Below are positions 53,238-61,596 of a DNA stretch of 64,000 bases, one piece after another (positions within the stretch are counted from its first letter, which is position 1; every line of letters starts with the position of its first letter). The stretch is from Lachnospiraceae bacterium (GTDB lineage Bacteria; Bacillota; Clostridia; Lachnospirales; Lachnospiraceae): contig JAFSDJ010000043.1 in the NCBI GenBank assembly GCA_017436305.1, forward strand, positions 1 to 64,000. Reading direction: 5' to 3'. The notes below the pieces were generated by a model. It was not told the origin of the DNA, ran no database searches, and was given only the letters and a program-made list of their open reading frames with translations. A program made the translations under genes and the position numbers.

Positions 53238-54146
53238 TTACGCAGAATTTTTATACGGAACCCTTGCTGCCGGCACTACTTCTGAGGCAGCTAAAGCATG
53301 AACCATCTGGTCATCAAAGAAAATATGGGCTCCAAAAGCTTTCAACACTTCTTTTTTTGAGATGCCTCCTAAGAAAAAGGCTTCATCAATCCGTACATCC
53401 CATGCTCTAAGTGTGCGGATAACTCTTTCATGAGCCGGTGCACATCTTGACGTTACTAAAGCAGTTCTGATAGGTGGTTCTTTTCCTGCAAATTCTTTCT
53501 GAATTTGAGAAATTGTTTTACATAACTTGGCAAACGGACCCTCAGATAAAGGTTGTTTTGCAAGTTTTCTTTCATTTTCTTCAAATGCTTCTAAACCTTC
53601 TTTTGCAAAGATCTGCTCTGATTCATCTGTAAAAAGCACTGCATCTCCATCAAAAGCAATTCGAATCTGACTAATCAATCCGTCTTCACTGTAAGTATGG
53701 ATACCATCATCAATGATAATCCCTGCGGCTATGCCTGAATTAATAGCACTTTGCACATCTTCTTCATTGGCAGATAAAAACAAATCTGTTTGAAAGGCAC
53801 TTAAGTAAGGGGCAAGAGAACCGCCACTTGCTAATACTGCTCTTGTAATACTCAGCCCATAATGTCTGATAGAATGAAATACTCTAAGGGATGTATCTGC
53901 ACTGTTTTTTGACATTATAATGACTTCTACTCTTCCTTCATTCCCCGGAAGCTCATTTAACTCTAATAATGCTTTAATAAGTGAAAAGCCCGGTCCGGGT
54001 TTTAGTATATCATTTTCATGGGCTACCTGATAGTTACAGTAGGACTCTACTCCTTCTGTTTCAAAAATTTCATTTTCCTTATTCAGATCAAATAAAGCTC
54101 TTGAACTTACGCCGATTACCAGCTTGTTTTTCAAATCAAATGCCAT
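53238..54146 (-). CDS. 5'-nucleotidase (cytosolic NT5C1/PF06189-type)
   Basis: Protein of about 302 residues resembling cytosolic 5'-nucleotidases: KNKLVIGVSSRALFDLN near the N-terminus with VEVIIMSKNSADTSLRVF, the ITRAVLASGGSLAPYLSAF segment and TDLFLSANEEDV; the acidic/aspartate cluster typical of HAD-like chemistry is in AFDGDAVLFTDES. It would dephosphorylate a 5'-nucleotide. I start at MAFDLK because GGGAGGG lies six bases before it. The DUF1653 gene lies just upstream on the same strand (gap about 90 bp). Confidence 0.88.
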   Translation of the reverse strand: MAFDLKNKLVIGVSSRALFDLNKENEIFETEGVESYCNYQVAHENDILKPGPGFSLIKALLELNELPGNEGRVEVIIMSKNSADTSLRVFHSIRHYGLSITRAVLASGGSLAPYLSAFQTDLFLSANEEDVQSAINSGIAAGIIIDDGIHTYSEDGLISQIRIAFDGDAVLFTDESEQIFAKEGLEAFEENERKLAKQPLSEGPFAKLCKTISQIQKEFAGKEPPIRTALVTSRCAPAHERVIRTLRAWDVRIDEAFFLGGISKKEVLKAFGAHIFFDDQMVHALAASEVVPAARVPYKNSA

Positions 54147-54238
54147 AATAGTCCCTCCCAAAAATCCGATTAAATTTTGGAGACACTTACAGAACCTGCT
54201 TTTCTTTGCTTCCTTCTGCCACTTGGCACTGAAAGAAA

Positions 54239-54859
54239 CTAGCGTAAACGGCTACATTGATATTTTTGGAATGTAATAAGGCAATGTTTTAATTCCTCAT
54301 ATCTTTCTTCAACCGGTCCTTCATCGATTTCCACATCTACAGCAATTGCCATAGTGTTGATCATCTCATCTGTGATGCGATGATGAAGTGCTGCCAAAAT
54401 ATTTAATCTTTCTTCGTAAGTATCAGCATCTAAAAAGTCAAGAACCATAGGGTCTACAAAGTTCTCTAACCGGTTGTCTTCTATGTTATCCTCTGTCTGA
54501 GTTTCGTTGTTTGAAATTTCCGAAGTTTCCGCCTGGGAAGGTTGCGTTTCTTTTGTTTTTAGCTCCGTCTCTTTTATCTGTGTATTAAAAGACTCCGTAT
54601 TCCCTATGTTTTCCACGTTTTCCTCTGTTCCATCTATTTTAGTAAAACGGTACTCACCCTTTTTTTCCGGGTATTTCTTTTCATCTACCAGACTTAAAAA
54701 CATGGAAAGCGGACGTACATACATTTGATAGTCTCCATAAAGAGCCTGATATACTACCATTTCCTCCCCTGTTTCAGAGTCCTTGGCTAAGGTGATAATC
54801 TGATACTTATTTCCTTTAAAGTGTTTATAAATTTCATATGGCTTTGGGTTATTACGCAT
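54239..54859 (-). CDS. DUF1653-domain protein
   Basis: Protein of 206 residues. The N-terminal 70 residues form a DUF1653 domain (YEIYKHFKGNKYQIITLA, YQALYGDYQMYVRPLSMFL), often found as a small standalone protein that I recall as binding or sensing nucleotides; the rest is an acidic Ser/Thr/Glu linker (about 78-130) and a helical C-terminal domain of unknown type (about 138-206). Its ribosome site AAGGAG starts at the edge of the tandem hairpin repeat array, so the array forms its 5' leader. Function unknown. Confidence 0.8.
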   Translation of the reverse strand: MRNNPKPYEIYKHFKGNKYQIITLAKDSETGEEMVVYQALYGDYQMYVRPLSMFLSLVDEKKYPEKKGEYRFTKIDGTEENVENIGNTESFNTQIKETELKTKETQPSQAETSEISNNETQTEDNIEDNRLENFVDPMVLDFLDADTYEERLNILAALHHRITDEMINTMAIAVDVEIDEGPVEERYEELKHCLITFQKYQCSRLR

Positions 54860-54884
54860 ATTGGTTCTCCTTGCTCGTTAACAT
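54852..54884 (-). other. Mini-ORF (10 codons) overlapping the DUF1653 start
   Basis: On the minus strand AAGGAG-TGAT-ATG opens a 10-residue frame (MLTSKENQYA) whose TAA stop overlaps the DUF1653 start codon within ATGCGTAA. Such an overlap would allow translational coupling. The same SD-ATG unit occurs in every repeat of the array. That it is translated is inference. Confidence 0.4.
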
Positions 54885-55127
54885 ATCACTCCTTCGGAGT
54901 TCGGTGTAGTTCCTACACCGTTAGACTCGCAAGCATAGCTTGCTCGTTAACATATCACTCCTTCGGAGTTCGGTGTAGTTCCTACACCGTTAGACTCGCA
55001 AGCATAGCTTGCTCGTTAACATATCACTCCTTCGGAGTTCGGTGTAGTTCCTACACCGTTAGACTCGCAAGCGTAGCTTGCTCGTTAACATATCACTCCT
55101 TCGGAGTTCGGTGTAGTTCCTACACCG
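54871..55127 (-). repeat. Tandem 69-bp hairpin repeat array (three full units plus one partial)
   Basis: Units start at 54871, 54940, 55009 and 55078 with an exact 69-bp period; one base differs in the third unit (gcgtagc against gcatagc). Each full unit holds three perfect short hairpins: ACTCC-TTC-GGAGT, GGTGTAG-TTC-CTACACC and GCAAGC-ATA-GCTTGC. The fourth unit stops at the second hairpin; a different hairpin, GGAAATGC-TTC-GCATTTCC, follows. It lies directly upstream of the DUF1653 gene, in its presumptive leader. No spacers separate the units, so it is not CRISPR. Confidence 0.95.
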
Positions 55128-55225
55128 AGGAAATGCTTCGCATTTCCTGATATGTTACATTATAATCCCAAAGCCTTGGGTTGTCATGTGTTTCTTGTAA
55201 AGTTTGTAAAAAATACGGTTATTGT

Positions 55226-55358
55226 ATTACTGTTCAGTCAGCAACAAAACACTTGCTGTCAGGCTGCGTAAATGCATGATTGAAGCATTGATTTCTGCTT
55301 CATGAAGGGAATTTTCATGCAGAAATCAATTGTTACCGTGAACGGACTAAACGGTAAT
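55226..55358. repeat. MITE-like element B with terminal inverted repeats
   Basis: Terminal repeats ATTACTGTTCAGTC (55226-55239) and GACTAAACGGTAAT (55345-55358) are inverted copies with two mismatches. The interior has a long hairpin (55287-55330) with 11-bp arms ATTGATTTCTG/CAGAAATCAAT. It shares an ordered interior with element A at 10646-10791. The right end overlaps the last codons and stop of the 130-residue gene. Confidence 0.65.
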
Positions 55359-55739
55359 AAAATTGTAGGTTATGGTAAAATTTTGCTGCTTAAATTTGAT
55401 TTCTTCCAAATCCTGACATAATTCTCTTTTTTCTGTATAAGTCATGTTTTTAATTTTGTCATGGTGGACAGTTACCTGATATTGTCTCATGCCTTGTATG
55501 TCAATAGTTTTTGTTATGGTAACGCCGCTGTTTTTACATTTGTGTTCTTCTAAAACTTTTTTCACCTGTTCCACACAGCTTTTTTCTTCTTCCTTTATGA
55601 GCGGATTGTTTAAATCGAATCTGTCCCGCTCCTTGCTTTGAACTGTTCCTGCAATGGATAGTGCTGTAATTAAAACTAAAATTGTTGTGAAAAATATAAA
55701 CCCTTGCTTTTTTAATTGTTCCCGTTTTTCTCTTTTCAT
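55347..55739 (-). CDS. Small membrane-anchored protein, C-terminus ends inside a MITE-like repeat
   Basis: Protein of 130 residues with an N-terminal signal-anchor helix (about 12-32, FIFFTTILVLITALSIAG) and an outside region of about 95 residues containing KRELCQDLEEIKFKQQNF and a TITKTIDIQGMRQYQVTVHH strand. Not recognised. I start at MKREKREQ because AAAGGAG lies eight bases upstream; the longer frame would put the start inside the ribosome site. The last residues, ITV and the stop, are encoded by the terminal repeat of element B, so the native C-terminus may be altered or truncated. Confidence 0.65.
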   Translation of the reverse strand: MKREKREQLKKQGFIFFTTILVLITALSIAGTVQSKERDRFDLNNPLIKEEEKSCVEQVKKVLEEHKCKNSGVTITKTIDIQGMRQYQVTVHHDKIKNMTYTEKRELCQDLEEIKFKQQNFTITYNFITV

Positions 55740-55834
55740 ATTGTATTCTCCTTTCACCAGACTAAAATTAAAGTGTTTGTATCTGTTTTTTCATCTTGTC
55801 TGCCTGTGTTTGTATTTTATAGAATTATATGTAC

Positions 55835-55874
55835 AAAAAAAAGGACTTTACATTTTCCTTTGTAAAATCCTTTT
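55835..55874 (-). terminator. Terminator of ptsI
   Basis: Arms AAAAGGACTTTACA and TGTAAAATCCTTTT, with the left A-run acting as the T-run on the minus strand, about 70 bases after the ptsI stop codon. Confidence 0.85.
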
Positions 55875-55943
55875 CTCTTATAGAACTTCTCCTATAGAAT
55901 GTATCAATTTCAAGTTTTTCAATTAACTTTCAAACCTTTTTCT

Positions 55944-57554
55944 TTATAAAATTTCACGAATAACTTTTCTAATCGGTAGAATAAATGCAGGTGACACCGA
56001 AAGCTCATCTACCCCCATTTTAAGAAATGTTTCTGTGAGACTTAAGTCTGCTGCAAGCTCTCCGCAGATTCCTACCTTGATTCCTGCTTTATGTCCGTTG
56101 TTCACAACCATTTTTATAAGGCGCAAAATCGACTCATGATGAGCATCATAAAAACTGTCCAGCTTATTGTTCTGTCTGTCTATAGCTAGAGTATACTGAG
56201 TTAAATCATTGGTTCCAATGCTAAAGAAGTCCACTTCCTTCGCCAGAAGATCACTTATAATTGCTGCCGCCGGAGTTTCTATCATAATTCCCTGAGCCAC
56301 ATTACCAAAAGGAATTTTTTCTTTTAATAACTCTCCTTTTACCGTTTCTACCAGTTCCTTGATTTCTTTAATTTCCAAATCAGATATAATCATTGGGTAC
56401 ATAATGGACACGTTTCCATAAGCACCAGCCCTTAAAATAGCTCGAAGCTGAGTTTTAAATATATCTTTTTCTTTTAGACAGATACGAATTGCCCGATATC
56501 CCATGGCAGGATTGTCTTCTTTTTCCATTTGAAAATAATCTATCTGTTTATCAGCACCAATATCCAGCGTTCGAATAATAACCGGCTTTCCTGCCATAGT
56601 TTCTGCTGCTTTTTTGTATGCTTCAAACTGTTCTTCTTCTGTAGGATAATCGTTTTTTCCTAAATAGAGAAATTCGCTCCTAAACAATCCAATTCCTCCT
56701 GCATCATTTTCAACGACTGCTTCTAAATCAGCAACATTTCCAATGTTTGCGCAAAGTTCAATTTGCTTGCCGGATAGGGTAATATTTTCTTTTCCTTTTA
56801 GCTCATTGTATAGTTCTCTCTTTTTGGTTTCTTCCTGTTTTTTTCTTCGAAAATACTCTAATGTATTTTCATCCGGTTCTATGTAAAAATCACCTGTAAT
56901 TCCATCTACAATAGCAACTTTTCCATCCCATTCTTTTTTTATTTCTACCCCAACCAATGCCGGAATATTCATAGTTTTAGAAAGAATTGCTGTATGCGAG
57001 TTAGCAGAGCCTAACATTGTTACAAATGCAAGTACCTTGCTTTTATCCATCTGTATTGTTTCACTTGGGGTTAAATCCTCCGCTACAATAATTGCCGGTT
57101 CTGATGTTTTGGACGTTTCTTTTCTGCCACCTAAAATACGTTGAACCCGCCCTGATACATCCTTTATATCCGCAGCTCTTTCCTTAAAATAATCGTCTTC
57201 CATGGAAGAAAATATCTTTGCAAAATGCTCTCCCGCCATAGACACCGCAAACTCTGCATGCACATTCTGTTCTTTGATTGCGTCAATTATAAAAGTATCA
57301 TATTCCTCATCGTTAAGAATCATGGAATGAGCCTGAAAAATTCGGGCATTATCCATTCCAACCTCCGATAATGCCTTTTCATATAATTGCCCAAGCTGCT
57401 CCTTTGCCTGCTTTTTAGCATTTTTAAACAATTCTATTTCTAACTGTTGGTCGTCTGCTTCTCTTTTTACAACCTCTGCTTTATCCTTTATGTAAAAGCT
57501 GATTTTACCAATTGCAACACCTGCAAATACTGATTTTCCCTGATGTTTCTCCAT
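55944..57554 (-). CDS. ptsI: Phosphoenolpyruvate-protein phosphotransferase (PTS enzyme I)
   Basis: First common enzyme of the sugar phosphotransferase system, transferring phosphate from PEP to HPr; 536 residues, a little under the usual 570. The N-terminal domain contains the HPr-binding region and the active-site histidine in GSANSHTAILSKTMNIPALVG (near residue 187); the C-terminal TIM barrel has the PEP-binding Arg in IRTLDIGADKQ, FRSEFLYL and the Cys-containing GICGELAAD. Its own terminator follows. HPr (ptsH) is not adjacent. A Zn-ribbon membrane protein gene precedes it by 38 bp, probably in the same transcript. Confidence 0.96.
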   Translation of the reverse strand: MEKHQGKSVFAGVAIGKISFYIKDKAEVVKREADDQQLEIELFKNAKKQAKEQLGQLYEKALSEVGMDNARIFQAHSMILNDEEYDTFIIDAIKEQNVHAEFAVSMAGEHFAKIFSSMEDDYFKERAADIKDVSGRVQRILGGRKETSKTSEPAIIVAEDLTPSETIQMDKSKVLAFVTMLGSANSHTAILSKTMNIPALVGVEIKKEWDGKVAIVDGITGDFYIEPDENTLEYFRRKKQEETKKRELYNELKGKENITLSGKQIELCANIGNVADLEAVVENDAGGIGLFRSEFLYLGKNDYPTEEEQFEAYKKAAETMAGKPVIIRTLDIGADKQIDYFQMEKEDNPAMGYRAIRICLKEKDIFKTQLRAILRAGAYGNVSIMYPMIISDLEIKEIKELVETVKGELLKEKIPFGNVAQGIMIETPAAAIISDLLAKEVDFFSIGTNDLTQYTLAIDRQNNKLDSFYDAHHESILRLIKMVVNNGHKAGIKVGICGELAADLSLTETFLKMGVDELSVSPAFILPIRKVIREIL

Positions 57555-57592
57555 AAGCCGGTCTCTCCCTCTAATATCCAGACAATTGCAGA

Positions 57593-58180
57593 TTATAATG
57601 TAGTTCTACAAAAATAACAAAGGCTGTTTGCCCGATATCTGGACTGAATCAAATTATCTGCAGCACAGTAAGGGCACTTTGCTTTCATTTTCCCTGGCGG
57701 AATGGAATCCCCAGGCATGTACATTTCTCCGATTTTTGCATCGCCATAAATCTGCTGTTGCTTTCTTTCCTGTTCACGTTTTTCTGCCATATGTGCTGCC
57801 TGATCCTCTGCTGCCTTTTTGTTTAAATATTCTAAAGTTGATTGTTCTTTTGTATTTTTATTCTTGTTTACATTGGAAGTGGTGTTTGTGTTTATGTTTT
57901 TATTTGTCCCCGAAATCCCACCTGTATTATTAGATGTTGTCTGTCTGTTTGTAGCTGCCGGTTTGTAGCCGTTAGCAGAAGATCCATTGCCGGGGCGCTG
58001 TCCGCTAACTGATCCGCCTGTACTTGATGGCATAGTCGTTGATGTATTTCTACTATTTCTGTTATTTGAGGAGTAGCCTGAATAGTATTGCGTGCCGTTA
58101 TTCTTAACTTCCTGTTCCTTTTTTTTCTTATTCTTATTAATTACTACAGCAATAATGATAATAATAATGATAATATCCAT
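57593..58180 (-). CDS. Membrane-anchored low-complexity protein with C-terminal zinc ribbon
   Basis: Unrecognised protein of 195 residues. An extreme N-terminal hydrophobic stretch (MDIIIIIIIIAVVI) is a likely membrane anchor, followed by a Lys-rich segment, then a long Asn/Ser/Thr/Gly-rich low-complexity linker (about 25-110), a charged helical part (about 110-150) and a C-terminal zinc-ribbon-like motif, CPYC then CYFC near residues 168-192. The order (anchor, flexible linker, zinc ribbon) resembles membrane-tethered zinc-ribbon proteins. It is upstream of ptsI; function unknown. Confidence 0.65.
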   Translation of the reverse strand: MDIIIIIIIIAVVINKNKKKKEQEVKNNGTQYYSGYSSNNRNSRNTSTTMPSSTGGSVSGQRPGNGSSANGYKPAATNRQTTSNNTGGISGTNKNINTNTTSNVNKNKNTKEQSTLEYLNKKAAEDQAAHMAEKREQERKQQQIYGDAKIGEMYMPGDSIPPGKMKAKCPYCAADNLIQSRYRANSLCYFCRTTL

Positions 58181-58228
58181 GTTCTTCCTTCTTTCTCCTG
58201 CCTATAGAGCTGTTTTCTCTTTCGCTAA

Positions 58229-58262
58229 CTGTATTTACTGTTCACAACCTTCCCAGTAACCT
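58229..58262 (+). repeat. Solo dispersed repeat end (TTACTGTTCA family)
   Basis: TTTACTGTTCACAACC and then TTCCCAGTAACCTTAG, matching the copies at 10540 and 44371. TTACTG and CAGTAA can pair. It lies in the gap between holA and the zinc-ribbon gene. Confidence 0.55.
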
Positions 58263-58298
58263 TAGTTAATCTTAATCTGATATTGAAACTCATCCGCC

Positions 58299-59291
58299 TT
58301 ACCGTTCTATCTGTAAGCTACTGTACTTTATGATAAGTAGTTCCACGCTCATTAAATCGTTCAGCTTTCCTGTTTTGACGTCCTCATCTGCTTTTACACA
58401 GTCCTCCACTGCCTGTCTTAGCATCCATGTCTTAAAACCATTTGACTGCTCCATATATTTCTTGGCAATAAAGGGCTGTAATCCTACTTTTTCTCCAATA
58501 TAACGGCTGTCATGCCCCTTTTCTTTTAGCACCTTAACCTGTAAAAGAAGGTTAAACTGCCTTGCGATTAATGCCATAATGCGCATAGGCGGCTCTTTTA
58601 ATGCAAGTAAGTCATAGTATAAATCCAGTGCCTGTTTCTGGTTTCTTTCTGCCACAGCCCGTATCATATCAAAAATCCGATTGGTAATCCGTTCCGTTGT
58701 AACTGCCTCTACATCTTCTGAAGTAATCACATCTTTTTCATGGCAATAGCAAATAAGCTTTTCCATTTCTGTCTTGATTCCTGACATATCGGTACCTGTT
58801 TTGTTTAAAAAAATTGCCAGTGCCCGTTCTTCTATCTGCTTATTTTCTTTTGCAAAGGACTGCTTTATCCACTTTCTCAGTGTGTTTTCATCCTGCTCAT
58901 TAAACTCGCACACATAGCCTTTTTGCTTTACCGCCTTATACACCTTGCTTCGTTTGTCCACTTCCTTTTCGGACATAACAAAAAAAGTGGTTTCCGGCGT
59001 TTCTTTTAAATAATCTGCCAAAGCTTCCTGACTTCCTTTTAAGAGACCTGTGTTTTCTAAAACAATAACTCTTCTTTCTGCCAGAAAGGGAAGAGTTTCT
59101 GCTATGTCTATAATAGATAGTGGGGTTGCTTCCTTTCCGGAAAAGAAGTTTAAATTCATGGTATCTCCGTCTCCAAGGAGTGCCTTGGTCAGCTTGTTTT
59201 TATACTGATTACGCAGATAATCTTCCTGACCGGTCAGTAAATACATTTGTTGAAATTGTCCTGTTTTTATGTCTTGATTAATTCGTTGCAA
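58299..59291 (-). CDS. holA: DNA polymerase III delta subunit
   Basis: Subunit of the clamp loader that opens the beta sliding clamp during replication; 330 residues, the normal length. An N-terminal AAA+-like fold without a functional Walker A (YLLTGQEDYLRNQYKNKL, then the strand RRVIVLENTGLLKG), a middle helical domain, and a C-terminal collar domain (around RNQKQALDLYYDLLALKEPPMRIM) are visible. It follows comEC on the same strand, a synteny often seen in Firmicutes. Confidence 0.95.
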   Translation of the reverse strand: MQRINQDIKTGQFQQMYLLTGQEDYLRNQYKNKLTKALLGDGDTMNLNFFSGKEATPLSIIDIAETLPFLAERRVIVLENTGLLKGSQEALADYLKETPETTFFVMSEKEVDKRSKVYKAVKQKGYVCEFNEQDENTLRKWIKQSFAKENKQIEERALAIFLNKTGTDMSGIKTEMEKLICYCHEKDVITSEDVEAVTTERITNRIFDMIRAVAERNQKQALDLYYDLLALKEPPMRIMALIARQFNLLLQVKVLKEKGHDSRYIGEKVGLQPFIAKKYMEQSNGFKTWMLRQAVEDCVKADEDVKTGKLNDLMSVELLIIKYSSLQIER

Positions 59292-59434
59292 TGATTTCTC
59301 CTATACTTGTCTTATATCTATTAAAATATAGTTTTTAATATTAATTGTTTTATTTGTTTTTTATAGTTCTAAATTTATATTTCAGCAAACTTTTTTCATG
59401 TTTGATTTGTTTATAATTTTCTACATTTCCTGTA

Positions 59435-61567
59435 TCATTTACAATATGTCTCAACCTGAAAACCATTGCTATTTATAGTAATTTGTATGGCACCGCTTTC
59501 AGCTGTTACATACTCTCTGGAGTTAGCCTCCGCTAACCGTTTTAGCATTTCCTTTCCCGGATGACCGTAGGAATTATTTTCCCCACAGGAAATAATCGTA
59601 ATCTCCGGTTTTATAGTCTGTAACAACGTTTCTCCAGTAGAACCATTGGAACCATGATGCCCCGCTTTTAAAATATCCACATCACATAGCCTTGATATAA
59701 TTGCTGCTTCTTCTTCCACACCTGCATCTGCCGTAAACAACATCCTTACCCCTTCTGACTCCATGAGAAACACAAGAGATTCCCCGTTTGTATCTGTTGG
59801 ACTACTGTCCTTTTCAGGGTATAGGCAGGTCAGCGTTATTTTCTTACATTTTAACATGTCCCCTGCACTTATGCAAACAACTTTCGTACCTGCATTTTCC
59901 GCGGCCCGAAACAATTTTTCGTATGCTTCATCCTGCCCTTTAAACGCCAGATGGGAAACTGCCAGATATTTAATTGAAATGCCATTTTCCGGACTCTTTT
60001 CCAAACATTCTAAAATTCCATTGTAGTGGTCACTGTCCGGATGACTTACAAAAGCGTATGTAATTTCTCTTACTCCCTTTGACTTTAAAAAAGGAATAAT
60101 CCGATAAGTTCCAACCTTTGATACATCACTGCTGCCGCCATCCATCAAAAAGGTGGCTCCATCTTCACTTTTAATAAATATACAGTCTCCCTGCCCTACA
60201 TCTAACATGGTAATTTCTGTTTTTGGATGGATTTGGACACATAGCATAAAAACTGCCAGTATGAGAAGTGATACTGTTTTGGCTTTCTTCCATTTTTTAC
60301 AAAAAAGAACAACACATAGTACGACGGCAAAAAATAGAACAATCTGCCAGACTGCAGGCTGCCCCGTTACAAAAGTGTTATAGGGCAGTTTCGTAAAAAT
60401 TTCACAAACTCCTTCGTAAAACATTAAAATCCATTTGCAGGGTGTAAGAACAATTACTCCTGCCGCCGGTAAAAATATTCCTAATATTCCACCCACTAAA
60501 GCAAGGGGCAAGAGCACACTCATAAGGGGAATAATAAGCAAGTTCAAAAAAAAAGAATATATGGGAAATTCATAAAAATAATAGGTTAATACAGGAAGAG
60601 TAAAGAAAGAAACTGACAAGCTTCCAACTAAATTTTTTATAATGGGATTTTTTTTGATTTTTTCCGAAAATAATTCTTCAAACACCGGGGTTAAAAGTGC
60701 GATTCCTGTTACCGCAAAAAAAGACAATAAACATCCGGTATGATACAGATACAAAGGTTGGGTAATTAATAAAAATACTCCTGCCAGACTTGTTGCAGTA
60801 AGCATGTCATAGGTTCTGCCAATCCACTTACCAATCAAGTAAATGCTAAACATAAAAATCGCCCGAAAACAGGATGTGCCGCCGCCTATAATCATACCAT
60901 AGAAAAACATAACTCCCATACTAAATCCTGTTAGGGCAAGTACAGGCATACCTGTTTTGGCTAACAGCTTATAAATTCCCATTCCAATTAAAGAGATATG
61001 CAGGCCCGAAATTGCCAGTACATGGCTAATACCTGACTGTGTATAAAGAGTTTTTATATCTGTATCAAGCTCTCCTTTATAACCTAATACCATTGCTTTT
61101 AAAATTCCTGCTTCTTTTTCAGGCAGTGCTTTGTCATAACTTTCTGCCCAGATTGTTTTTATGCTGTACAAACTTTCCTGTAACACACTATATTCGTTTG
61201 ATTCTTCTACTATTACTGCATTTCTTAGGGAAAAATTCAGATTTAAGATTTGATAATATCGTTTTTGATGAAATTGTCCGGGATTTGATGCTTCCTTAAA
61301 GCTCTGATAACGGCCCCGGACCTTAATATAGCTGCCAAGCCTGGGGGCCTGTCCATCGTTTACATAACATAAGAATTGATCTGTTTCGCTTTGTATGTAA
61401 AGCACAAGAGTATCATTTTTATATTCTTTTTTGTATACTTGTCCTATTTGCTCTACTACTGTTCCATCTTCCACCATATCCTCATAAAAGGAAATGGGGA
61501 AGGCGCTGGTTAACATAAGTAATGCAAATACAAAGGCAACACAGACCAGACAAAGTGGTCTTTTCAT
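59435..61567 (-). CDS. comEC: ComEC/Rec2-type competence channel protein
   Basis: Integral membrane protein of 710 residues that forms the DNA-uptake channel. Domains in order: signal-anchor and a soluble OB-like loop (about 25-120), the ComEC competence core with many helices (about 150-430, GISHVLAISGLHISLIGMG), and a cytoplasmic metallo-beta-lactamase-like domain (about 440-705) with DVGQGDCIFI, FVSHPDSDHYNG and KAGHHGSNGSTGE. The presence of the MBL metal ligands suggests a functional nuclease-type domain. Other competence genes are not in the window. holA follows after 143 bp. Confidence 0.95.
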   Translation of the reverse strand: MKRPLCLVCVAFVFALLMLTSAFPISFYEDMVEDGTVVEQIGQVYKKEYKNDTLVLYIQSETDQFLCYVNDGQAPRLGSYIKVRGRYQSFKEASNPGQFHQKRYYQILNLNFSLRNAVIVEESNEYSVLQESLYSIKTIWAESYDKALPEKEAGILKAMVLGYKGELDTDIKTLYTQSGISHVLAISGLHISLIGMGIYKLLAKTGMPVLALTGFSMGVMFFYGMIIGGGTSCFRAIFMFSIYLIGKWIGRTYDMLTATSLAGVFLLITQPLYLYHTGCLLSFFAVTGIALLTPVFEELFSEKIKKNPIIKNLVGSLSVSFFTLPVLTYYFYEFPIYSFFLNLLIIPLMSVLLPLALVGGILGIFLPAAGVIVLTPCKWILMFYEGVCEIFTKLPYNTFVTGQPAVWQIVLFFAVVLCVVLFCKKWKKAKTVSLLILAVFMLCVQIHPKTEITMLDVGQGDCIFIKSEDGATFLMDGGSSDVSKVGTYRIIPFLKSKGVREITYAFVSHPDSDHYNGILECLEKSPENGISIKYLAVSHLAFKGQDEAYEKLFRAAENAGTKVVCISAGDMLKCKKITLTCLYPEKDSSPTDTNGESLVFLMESEGVRMLFTADAGVEEEAAIISRLCDVDILKAGHHGSNGSTGETLLQTIKPEITIISCGENNSYGHPGKEMLKRLAEANSREYVTAESGAIQITINSNGFQVETYCK

Positions 61568-61596
61568 TGTCCCATTACCTTTCTTTTTGATTGTAT

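Noticed and set aside
54871..55127. CRISPR array
   Set aside because: The units are contiguous with no variable spacers, and no cas genes are present.
54821..55150. 109-residue plus-strand ORF with a repeated 23-residue unit
   Set aside because: It runs through the 69-bp tandem array in frame because 69 is divisible by three. It overlaps the DUF1653 start and has no ribosome site, so it is a repeat artefact.
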